Position numbers and translations under genes: made by a program. From positions 1 to 10,465 of the forward strand of contig DJTQ01000421.1 of the NCBI GenBank assembly GCA_002439285.1: a DNA stretch of 10,465 nt, in the 5' to 3' direction. Origin of the DNA: Paenibacillaceae bacterium UBA6304. Its GTDB lineage: Bacteria > Bacillota > Bacilli > Paenibacillales > Paenibacillaceae. Shown here piece by piece: positions 1 through 6,790 of the stretch (position 1 is its first letter; every line of letters begins with the position of its first letter). The notes below the pieces were generated by a model. The model saw only the letters and a program-made list of their open reading frames with translations, ran no database searches and was not told where the DNA came from.

Positions 1-326
<326 letters not shown>

Positions 327-336
327 TCAAACAATC

Positions 337-365
337 TTTACAGCACCGACCCTTCAACTATGCAA
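337..365 (-). promoter_or_regulatory. Candidate amylase promoter (weak)
   Basis: On the minus strand TTGCAT (365-360), a 17-base spacer and TGTAAA (342-337) form a poor to moderate sigma-A promoter, 3/6 and 4/6 matches. It would start transcription near 330 and give a leader of about 75 bases. Its -35 overlaps the distal operator, which fits repression. No better match was found, so this is tentative. Confidence 0.3.
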
Positions 366-374
366 ACGTTTGAA
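361..374. promoter_or_regulatory. LacI-family operator, distal copy (MalR-like)
   Basis: A second exact copy of TGCAAACGTTTGAA; with flanks the two copies share 16 identical bases (288-303 and 361-376). The centres are 73 bases apart, close to seven DNA turns. This copy overlaps the candidate -35 element of the amylase promoter. Confidence 0.65.
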
Positions 375-434
375 TTTTTTTAGGAACAACACCTCCTGAG
401 CTAGAATCTAACATCTCTCCAAAAGCTCAACGAT

Positions 435-448
435 GTAAACACTTACAT
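435..448. promoter_or_regulatory. cre-like palindrome (possible CcpA site)
   Basis: TGTAAACACTTACA matches the catabolite-responsive consensus TGWAANCGNTNWCA at every defined position except the central G, which is A here. The arms ATGTAA/TTACAT (433-438 and 443-448) form a perfect inverted repeat. It lies about 180 bases upstream of the amylase start and about 120 bases upstream of the rightward promoter. The missing central CG lowers confidence because that step is highly conserved in LacI-family operators. Confidence 0.35.
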
Positions 449-569
449 GAATATTTATGTTTAATTTTGGGAGTTGCTAAGTGGATTGTAGCAGAAGCTG
501 CCACCCGTTGTACATTGTATTTTTCTAATTCAGGACTTAAAGAACCAAAAACAGGAAATAAGTCGGATT

Positions 570-594
570 GTTTAAAAAGCCTCTCTTTGGTTAA
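570..594 (+). promoter_or_regulatory. Sigma-B-like general stress promoter
   Basis: GTTTAA (570-575), a 13-base spacer and GGTTAA (589-594) agree with the Bacillus sigma-B consensus (GTTTAA, N12-14, GGGTAT) and read toward the small membrane protein gene, leaving a leader of about 35 bases. GlsB-type genes are often stress-induced, for example ywzA of B. subtilis, to my knowledge a sigma-B regulon member. An overlapping sigma-A reading is weaker. Whether this organism has a sigma-B factor is not known from the window. Confidence 0.45.
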
Positions 595-623
595 TAGTAA
601 ACGACAAGCAAATTAATAACTTT

Positions 624-630
624 GAGGTGA
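624..630 (+). promoter_or_regulatory. Ribosome binding site deciding the ATG start at 636
   Basis: GAGGTGA sits 5 bases before ATG at 636. The in-frame GTG at 627 overlaps this site and so cannot be the start it serves. Confidence 0.75.
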
Positions 631-635
631 TACGA

Positions 636-893
636 ATGGGTTTCTTATGGTCTTTAATTATTGGTGGCGTAATTGGATGGCTGGCTGGTCTGATTATGGG
701 GAGAGATATTCCCGGAGGTATCATTGGGAATATCATCGCAGGCTTTATCGGTGCTTGGCTGGGTAGTATGATCTTAGGAAATTGGGGCCCGGTCATCGGT
801 GACTTCTACTTCGTTCCTGCATTGATCGGCGCGATAGTTCTTGTATTTATCGTGAGCCTGATTATGGGTTCGATGAGACGCGGACGTTCGTAA
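636..893 (+). CDS. GlsB/YeaQ/YmgE family (transglycosylase-associated) small membrane protein
   Basis: An 85-residue, very hydrophobic, glycine-rich protein of the Transgly_assoc type. The sequence shows three membrane segments at about residues 3-20, 29-47 and 58-78, the family's conserved run (GWLAGLIMGRDIPGG, then GNIIAGFIGAWLG) and a basic tail ending MRRGRS. The biochemical role of the family is not established. Members are linked to envelope or general stress responses, and the transglycosylase name comes from an old association rather than shown activity. It is a single-gene unit with a sigma-B-like promoter upstream and a strong terminator 26 bases after the stop codon. It reads toward the response-regulator gene and is probably unrelated in function to the sugar locus. 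The start at 636 follows from the ribosome site; the GTG at 627 would add three residues. Confidence 0.88.
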   Translation: MGFLWSLIIGGVIGWLAGLIMGRDIPGGIIGNIIAGFIGAWLGSMILGNWGPVIGDFYFVPALIGAIVLVFIVSLIMGSMRRGRS

Positions 894-918
894 GATCATT
901 TATGATTAAAGCTTTTAT

Positions 919-952
919 ATAAAAGAACCGCCCCCCGGGGCGGTTCTTTTAT
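919..952. terminator. Bidirectional Rho-independent terminator
   Basis: A perfect inverted repeat, ATAAAAGAACCGCCCC, two bases, then its complement ending CTTTTAT. The GC-rich core is flanked by A-runs on one side and T-runs on the other, so it ends transcription from both the plus-strand small membrane protein gene and the minus-strand response-regulator gene, which converge here. Confidence 0.93.
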
Positions 953-962
953 GTTGTGCCTA

Positions 963-2555
963 TCAAGCGGTCTCATCCCTGTACTCCGTGGGAGTCATGC
1001 CGGTGACCTTTTTAAATACCTGGGTAAAATAACGAGGGTCCTGATACCCCACCAAAGGGGCGATTTGGTATACCTTAACTTGGCTATTCTTCAATATATA
1101 TTTGGCCTTTTCGATCCGGCACTGGGTTAAATACTCCAAGAAGGTGAAGCCGGTTACCTGCTTAAACAGCATACAGAAATGGCTGATACTCAAATCCGCG
1201 ACTTCGGCAACCTCTTCGATACTAAGATCTTTGTGATAGTTATTAGAAATGTAATCCTGAATTTTGGCAATAACCTTATGAATGTTTTCTTTGGGCTGGG
1301 ATTCTTTGCTCTCACGGATCCATTTACCCAAACTGACTTTGAGGATACCGATCATCTCGTTCAGCGTACCAAGCGAGTGAATCTCCTGCAGTAGTCCCTC
1401 CAGCGGCCATTCAAGCGGCAGTTTCATATGTTCAAATTCACGGTAAAGCACGACGGTTAATTCCACAATCATGCGTTCAGCCGTTTCTTTACCAAAAGCC
1501 TGCGTTTCGATATAAGTCCTCGTCTCATCCAATAAGGCAATCAACCGTTCATCCTCCAGCGTGCGGATACATTCGAGCATTCGGGCTTCCAGATACTTAG
1601 GATATTTAATCTCTCGGGTCGCTCCCAGCTCAGGAATCAGATCTACAAACACGCCTGCCTGATCACGGTAAAACCGCTGATATAACGCCTTCGCGGCACT
1701 TTGATAAGCCTCACTCAATTGTTCTATACCTTCTGCCGATTGGCTGAATCCTATCGAACAGGACAGTTTGGCATTGACTTTAATCTGATGGATGATATCA
1801 TTCCCCAAACTCTCTCTCCTGTCTCTTAATGAGCCCGGAAACAGGATTACCCACTCTCCGCTGTGAAAAGGAAATACGGTAAGCGCACCTTGTGACAAAG
1901 ACCATTCGCTTAAAATATTCCGGATCGCAAACAACCATAGTCTTCGCTCTTCCATAGACCAGTTCTCATTCAATTTCATATAATGATCCAATTGGAGAAC
2001 CGCTACGAAATATTCCTCCTGGAACTCGCTGCTCTCCAGCCACTGCATATGCCGCAAATGACTATTACTTGGGTTCCCTTCCAGGAACTCCGCAAACATC
2101 CGCTCTCTTGCCAGCATGGACAGAACTTGCACCGAATGCAGCAGCTTCTCGTTCTCCTGTTGCTTCTCCAGCGTCTTCTTGGCCCGCATAATCATTTCAA
2201 TCAGTTCTTCATGATCGATCGGCTTGAGCAAATAATCAAAGGCGCCTTCCCGCAGCGCTTCCCTGGCATATTCAAATTCCCCGTATCCGCTGATAAAAAT
2301 GAACAAGCGTTTAGCATTCTCCGCCATGACTTCCTTCATCAGGCTAATCCCGTCCAAGCCCGGCATGCGAATATCGCTGATGATCATATGCGGGGATAGT
2401 TCGCGAACCAGCTTAAGGGCGTCCTCCCCGTTTCTGGCATCCCCGACAATCTCTAAATCCAGCTCATTCCACGGAATGGCCACCCTTAAGCTGCGCAGAA
2501 TAATCGGCTCGTCATCCACGAGAATAACCCGGTACTTTGCCTTCTTGGCTTCCAT
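963..2555 (-). CDS. YesN-type response regulator with AraC-family DNA-binding domain
   Basis: Cytoplasmic 530-residue transcription factor, the output of the neighbouring histidine kinase. Residues 8-125 form a receiver domain with acidic pocket D14/D15, phospho-acceptor D61 in SDIRMPGLDG, switch S89 and conserved K111 in LLKPID. Residues 180-300 look like the degenerate GGDEF-like middle domain seen in many YesN proteins (SIGFS followed by an EAYQSAAKAL helix); no GGDEF catalytic motif is seen, so no cyclase activity is expected. Residues 425-526 hold two helix-turn-helix units of the AraC type (SIEEVAEVADLSISHF and VYQIAPLVGYQDPRYFTQVF), ending in the classic TGMTPTEYR. A strong AGGAGGTGGGA site lies just before the ATG, and only 21 bases separate it from the preceding binding-protein gene, so the two are co-transcribed. 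It probably activates the transporter promoter upstream of 9234. The ligand-specific role is inferred from context. Confidence 0.93.
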   Translation of the reverse strand: MEAKKAKYRVILVDDEPIILRSLRVAIPWNELDLEIVGDARNGEDALKLVRELSPHMIISDIRMPGLDGISLMKEVMAENAKRLFIFISGYGEFEYAREALREGAFDYLLKPIDHEELIEMIMRAKKTLEKQQENEKLLHSVQVLSMLARERMFAEFLEGNPSNSHLRHMQWLESSEFQEEYFVAVLQLDHYMKLNENWSMEERRLWLFAIRNILSEWSLSQGALTVFPFHSGEWVILFPGSLRDRRESLGNDIIHQIKVNAKLSCSIGFSQSAEGIEQLSEAYQSAAKALYQRFYRDQAGVFVDLIPELGATREIKYPKYLEARMLECIRTLEDERLIALLDETRTYIETQAFGKETAERMIVELTVVLYREFEHMKLPLEWPLEGLLQEIHSLGTLNEMIGILKVSLGKWIRESKESQPKENIHKVIAKIQDYISNNYHKDLSIEEVAEVADLSISHFCMLFKQVTGFTFLEYLTQCRIEKAKYILKNSQVKVYQIAPLVGYQDPRYFTQVFKKVTGMTPTEYRDETA

Positions 2556-2576
2556 AAGACTCCCACCTCCTGACCA

Positions 2577-3923
2577 TTAATCGGACAGTGAACTATTTCG
2601 TTGCTTCCAATATTGCTCCGAGGTCACTTGAATTTGATCCAAAGCCTCGTTCGGTGAGATACCGCCGGAAATTACCTCTTCAATTACCTTCAAGAAGGTC
2701 TTGGTCACTTCCGGTGACAGTACATTATCGTAAGCGAGGAAAATACTATTGCTTTGTTCCATGAGCTCCACCACTTGGGCAAATACAGGACCTGTTTTAT
2801 CCGAATCAAAAGATATTTTCATCGACGGGATCCGAAGTCCTTCATAAACAATCCGCCTTTGGATATCCTCGGTGTAAAAGGCCTTCATCAACTCTAGCGC
2901 AGCCTGACGTTTGGCTTCGTCCATGTTCGAGGAAAGCGCAATCCCGATCGTGTATCCTCCTGCCAATGATCCTTGCTGGTCCGGAAGCAGAGTGGGAAAC
3001 GTAATCACGCCAACCCGGTTCGGAAAGTCATCCGGCTCCTGCCCGTTATGAAACAAATTAATATCCCAGCTCCCATTCACATACATTGCCGCCTTACCGG
3101 AAGTAAACAGCGCGATTGCCTCTTCCGTAGACAGATCGTTAGCCGGTTCGCTGAACGCCCCTTCAGCAACCCATTTTTTAAAATGCATGAAAGCTTGCAG
3201 ATAAGCGCTATTATTGAAATTTACGTTCTTATTGCCCTTGGTCAGGTCGTTAATCAAATCGGGACCCGCATATCTATCCATTAAATAGTGGGCATAAATC
3301 GCAGCCGGCCAGCGCTCCTCATTGCCAAGTGCAAAAGGAATGTAACCCTTATCCTTCAGCAGCTTGACGACAGCATCCAACTCATGGATTGTTTTTGGAG
3401 GAGTGATCCCCAGTCTTGCGAAAATTTCCTTATTATAGTAGAGCGGTTCCGCGTGTCCTTCCAAGGGCAATCCGTAAATACGGTTGTCGTAAGTCCATAA
3501 ATGCAGATCCTGAAACTTCTCTTTCAGGCTGTTGTCTCGTACGAAATCCGTTAAATCCATTAAGCGATTGGAACCTACATACGGTTCAATTTCCGCGCCG
3601 GCAAATAGGACGAACATATCCGGCGCTGTCCCTGTCACCATCTCGTTCTTCAGCTTCCGTTCCCGGTGATCGGTTTGGTCCATCCCTTCGAAGTTTACCT
3701 TCACATTGGGATGCGATTCTTGAAACGAATCTACCACATCCTCAAAAATGTGCAGCATTTGCCGGTCATGTTCCTTGATCCAGAAATGGCGGAAGGTCAG
3801 CGTGATCTTCTCGGTTTGCTTTTCTTCGATCGGCTCACTGTCATTCATCGCAATTATCAATACCGAGATACCAAGCACAAGTGCATACATGACAATCCAG
3901 CCCCAATTCACAAACCACTTCAT
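2577..3923 (-). CDS. Membrane-anchored extracellular solute-binding protein, probable sensory partner of the kinase
   Basis: A 448-residue family 1 (CUT1-type) carbohydrate-binding protein. Residues 7-26 form one hydrophobic segment after MKWFVNW, but no lipobox cysteine follows, unlike the transporter's own binding protein at 9234. It is therefore probably held by an uncleaved N-terminal anchor, or released, facing outward. Family features include GTAPDMFVLFAG, the hinge region YGLPLEGHAEPLYYNKEIFARLGI, GKAAMYVNGSWDI near residue 280 and AGGYTIGIALSS. It lies between the kinase and regulator genes, not beside the permeases. This fits a sensor protein that hands ligand status to the kinase, as AraP does for AraS/AraT in Geobacillus. 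The AAAGGGGG ribosome site at 3933-3940 supports the ATG start. Alternatively it could be a second import binding protein. Family certain; sensory role inferred. Confidence 0.85.
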   Translation of the reverse strand: MKWFVNWGWIVMYALVLGISVLIIAMNDSEPIEEKQTEKITLTFRHFWIKEHDRQMLHIFEDVVDSFQESHPNVKVNFEGMDQTDHRERKLKNEMVTGTAPDMFVLFAGAEIEPYVGSNRLMDLTDFVRDNSLKEKFQDLHLWTYDNRIYGLPLEGHAEPLYYNKEIFARLGITPPKTIHELDAVVKLLKDKGYIPFALGNEERWPAAIYAHYLMDRYAGPDLINDLTKGNKNVNFNNSAYLQAFMHFKKWVAEGAFSEPANDLSTEEAIALFTSGKAAMYVNGSWDINLFHNGQEPDDFPNRVGVITFPTLLPDQQGSLAGGYTIGIALSSNMDEAKRQAALELMKAFYTEDIQRRIVYEGLRIPSMKISFDSDKTGPVFAQVVELMEQSNSIFLAYDNVLSPEVTKTFLKVIEEVISGGISPNEALDQIQVTSEQYWKQRNSSLSD

Positions 3924-3948
3924 AGCTCTCTTCCCCCTTTATGAGGTT

Positions 3949-4114
3949 GTTCAAAAAGTCATCTTTCCATGACGAAGCAGATCATGATGCAGATTCGACG
4001 TCGAATCTTGAATTCAGCCGGGCCTTCCGTTGCTCACGTACCTAATGTACGCTCCGCTACTCAGTCCCTAGCTTCATCCAACCTTCTTGGTCCTGAAAAC
4101 CTGTCTTTTTGAAC
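3949..4114. repeat. MITE-like interspersed repeat with terminal inverted repeats
   Basis: A 166-bp non-coding block fills the gap between the kinase and sensor binding-protein genes. Its ends are inverted repeats, GTTCAAAAAGTC (3949-3960) against GTCTTTTTGAAC (4103-4114), 11 of 12 matching. Inside are a perfect 18-base palindrome AGATTCGACGTCGAATCT (3991-4008) and a small hairpin CGTAC-CTAAT-GTACG (4037-4051). It begins 8 bases beyond the kinase stop codon and ends 9 bases before the next ribosome site, so it interrupts neither gene. The sequence resembles a repeat I recall as scattered through Paenibacillus genomes; that is memory, not a search. No target-site duplication is visible at the edges. 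It may alter expression of the downstream pair by forming RNA structure. Confidence 0.65.
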
Positions 4115-4121
4115 TCCCATT

Positions 4122-5843
4122 TTACGTATTAATCTTCGGTATTCGGATTCGGATAATAGACCCAAAGCCGGGGGAAGAACAGATCATAATGCCGTAGTAT
4201 CCTCCAAATCGGATGCTTAACCGTTCATGAACATTTTTTAAACCAACGCCGTTTTCCCGATACTTTTTCAAATTGCCCCGATCTTTGTTCCAAAGATGCA
4301 TCAGTGTCTCATGATCAAATCCCGGGCCGTTATCCATGACGTCGATCAGGATATCCTTATCTCCGTCCCGCGCAGTAATTGAAATAAATCCTCGCCCTTC
4401 CATAGGTTCAATCGCATGATAAAGCGCATTTTCCACGATAGGCTGCACGATTAGCTTTTGCGTCTTGTAATACTTTAAAGACTCCGGAATTTCAATTTGA
4501 TAGGTGAATTTATCCTCAAAACGGAACTTCTGAATATCCAGGTAATGCCGTACATGATCCATTTCCATGGACAAGGGAATCAACTGCTGATTTTCGCTAA
4601 TACTAATCCGCAGCAGCCTGCCCAGCGATACTACCATTTTGCTGATATCCTTATTCCCCTGCAGCACAGCCATCGAATTGATCGATTCCAGCGAATTATA
4701 AATAAAATGAGGGTTGATCTGCGCGACAAGCGCCTGGAGCTCAACCTCTTTTTTTCGCGCCTGCTCTACTTGAACTTGTTCGATTAATTCGGAAATCTGC
4801 TTACTCATCCGGTTAAAGCCATCCATCAGCAAATCCGTCTCGTCTTCGGACCGCACCATCGGCGGAATCGGCACGAATATTCCCTGCTGAACCCGTTTCA
4901 TCCCGTTTACGGCACTGATAATGCTCCGAACCAGCCTACGGACGAAATAACGGTCGAACAAAAAAGCCGAAATCAGCGAGACCAGTACCAGGATCACCGC
5001 GATATTCCGGATATTGATCGACTCCGAAGCAATAAGCTTACTTGGGGTAATCGCTACCAGATACCATTCCTTGTTATGGGAAGGCAAGTAAGTAATCAGT
5101 GATTTCTCGCCCAAGTATTTATCTACATAGTAACCCTTTCCATTCTTTTCGACATTACTCAAAAAAGGAAAGTCCGTACGTTCCCCAATATGCTCGCCAG
5201 ATTTGTCAAATACGATATTCCCCTGTTTATTGACCAGTAGAATATCCCCTTCTTTAAGGGTGGCGGTATCCCAAAATACTTGATCCAAAATATCCGGTTT
5301 TACATAGATTACAACCGCGCCGATATCTTCCAGCGAATAATAGTCTTTAATGATGCGAGCCTGAATCAAAACCGGTTTCCCCGTGGAGGCGCTGCCATTT
5401 TCGCCCGGGCCGATCCAAATCGGGCGCCCTTCCGCAGCTTTCATCGCCTCGTACCAGTTCTGATGGCTTAACGAATCAAATGTCATCGCGTCATTGTATT
5501 GGTACAGCAATTTATCTTTCGAATAAAGTCCGAATGAGCTAATCATCGGATGGTTGATCGAATTGTTGATCACTTGCCTTTGATCGTAGGTGACGACAAA
5601 GGATGGCTCCTTCAAGGTATCTTGAATGAGTGGTTGCGTTATCGCCGAGTTCGAGATGGTCGTTATTTCATTTAATGCATAATTCAGCTTACGATCCGTT
5701 TCAAGCAACGATACCCAATAAAAGTTGGTGGACTTTTTCTCCATCGTATTAGAAAAGCTGTAGTATGAAATCGACCCCATCAAAATAACCGGGATAAACA
5801 CAAGAAGAATAATAGCCAGCAAGATTTTCCGACGGAGCTTCAT
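4122..5843 (-). CDS. YesM-type sensor histidine kinase (Cache, HAMP, His-kinase)
   Basis: A 573-residue membrane sensor that phosphorylates itself and then the AraC-type regulator encoded downstream. Residues 7-28 are the first membrane helix; 30-275 form an outward-facing Cache-type sensing domain; 278-297 are the second helix; about 298-352 are a HAMP linker; a coiled stretch follows. The phospho-acceptor is H379 in QINPHFIYNSLESIN, the pattern of the His_kinase (LytS/YesM) class. The ATP-binding domain shows N472 in VQPIVENALYHAI, D504/N505/G506/G508 in DVMDNGPGFD and the glycine box NGVGLKNVHERL. All key residues are present. A GGAGGGAGGA site lies 5-6 bases before the ATG. The gap to the permease gene is 83 bases, so it is probably co-transcribed, though a weak own promoter is possible. 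Signal identity is unknown; the neighbouring binding protein suggests a sugar. Confidence 0.94.
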   Translation of the reverse strand: MKLRRKILLAIILLVFIPVILMGSISYYSFSNTMEKKSTNFYWVSLLETDRKLNYALNEITTISNSAITQPLIQDTLKEPSFVVTYDQRQVINNSINHPMISSFGLYSKDKLLYQYNDAMTFDSLSHQNWYEAMKAAEGRPIWIGPGENGSASTGKPVLIQARIIKDYYSLEDIGAVVIYVKPDILDQVFWDTATLKEGDILLVNKQGNIVFDKSGEHIGERTDFPFLSNVEKNGKGYYVDKYLGEKSLITYLPSHNKEWYLVAITPSKLIASESINIRNIAVILVLVSLISAFLFDRYFVRRLVRSIISAVNGMKRVQQGIFVPIPPMVRSEDETDLLMDGFNRMSKQISELIEQVQVEQARKKEVELQALVAQINPHFIYNSLESINSMAVLQGNKDISKMVVSLGRLLRISISENQQLIPLSMEMDHVRHYLDIQKFRFEDKFTYQIEIPESLKYYKTQKLIVQPIVENALYHAIEPMEGRGFISITARDGDKDILIDVMDNGPGFDHETLMHLWNKDRGNLKKYRENGVGLKNVHERLSIRFGGYYGIMICSSPGFGSIIRIRIPKINT

Positions 5844-5926
5844 CTGCGTCCTCCCTCCACAATCTCCTATCTCTATTATTCTTCATTATGCTTCTTATTT
5901 CCTTGCGGCACTATAATAAAGCTCGC

Positions 5927-6790
5927 TTAACTTTTAATCGCACCTGAAGTCAAGCCTGCAATAACCCACCGGCTAAACAACAAGAAGACGATAAGCAGCG
6001 GCAGTGTTGCCGTAAAGGTGGCTGACATAATCATACCGAAGTCCAGTCCATCCTTATTGGTGAACAACTGCTGCAATGCGATCTGAATCGTGTAATTCTC
6101 TCTATTTTTCAACACGACCAGCGGCCAGAAGAAGTCATTCCAAACATTCATAAAGTTTAATATCCCGAGTGTGGCCATAGCCGGAGTAACGACCGGAAGT
6201 GCGATATTCCAGAAAATCCGGAAATGTCCGCCGCCGTCGATCCGTCCTGCCTCCAAGAGTTCTGAGTGAACGGCTGAAGCGATATACTGCCTCATCCAGA
6301 AGATTCCGAACGCATTGACCATCGCAGGTACAATAAGTGCTTTGTAGCTGTCGATCCAGTGCAATTTAGCCATAATGACGTACTGAGGAAGCACACCCAA
6401 TTGTGCTGGTACCAGCATTGTGGCAATAACGCAAACGAACAGTACATTTTTCAAAGGGAACTCGTATTTGGCAAAGGCGTACCCCGCCAGAGTACAAAGG
6501 AAAACGACAGATACCGTAACCGATGAGGATACCACAATGGAATTCAGCAGGGCCCGGAAGAAGTCGGTCCGTTCCAGCACTCGCGAAAAGTTGTCAAAAA
6601 AATGTGTTCCCGGCATCAACAATGGCGGCATTTGAAAAGCCGCATCCTTATCATTGGTACCCACGACAAACATCCAATAAAACGGGAAGATGGAAACCAG
6701 AGCACCAATGATCATAAAGAGATAAAAGAACGTTTTTCCTATGATTCCCGGTTCATCCGGCTTATTTCTGCTTGCTGCAACAGTACTCAT
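5927..6790 (-). CDS. ABC sugar transporter permease, MalG/UgpE type (CUT1)
   Basis: A 287-residue inner subunit of a carbohydrate importer, with about six membrane segments (first at 19-42, last at 260-278). The cytoplasmic EAA loop that docks the ATPase is EAGRIDGGGHFRIFWNIALP at residues 180-199; the second Ala and the Ala after DG are both Gly here, a common MalG-type variation. The sequence MRQYI before it and NVWNDFFWPLVVL after it are typical of the family. Its start codon overlaps the stop codon of the preceding permease gene (ATGA, 4 bases), indicating translational coupling, and GGGAGGT lies 8 bases upstream. It pairs with the MalF-type subunit. No ATPase gene lies in the locus. Substrate is not determinable from sequence alone. 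Confidence 0.94.
   Translation of the reverse strand: MSTVAASRNKPDEPGIIGKTFFYLFMIIGALVSIFPFYWMFVVGTNDKDAAFQMPPLLMPGTHFFDNFSRVLERTDFFRALLNSIVVSSSVTVSVVFLCTLAGYAFAKYEFPLKNVLFVCVIATMLVPAQLGVLPQYVIMAKLHWIDSYKALIVPAMVNAFGIFWMRQYIASAVHSELLEAGRIDGGGHFRIFWNIALPVVTPAMATLGILNFMNVWNDFFWPLVVLKNRENYTIQIALQQLFTNKDGLDFGMIMSATFTATLPLLIVFLLFSRWVIAGLTSGAIKS

Noticed and set aside
572..796. Minus-strand open frame of 74 codons
   Set aside because: Proline/isoleucine-rich translation typical of the reverse of a glycine-rich membrane protein gene (636-893).
1983..2399. Plus-strand open frame of 138 codons opposite the response regulator
   Set aside because: Antisense to the receiver domain region, no Shine-Dalgarno sequence and no recognisable motifs.
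3949..4114. Target-site duplication or transposase for the repeat
   Set aside because: Bases flanking both ends do not match and there is no open frame inside, so only a non-autonomous repeat can be claimed.
5844..5926. Independent promoter for the kinase gene
   Set aside because: A TATTAT element is present around 5910 but no -35 at a proper distance; read-through from the permease genes is simpler.
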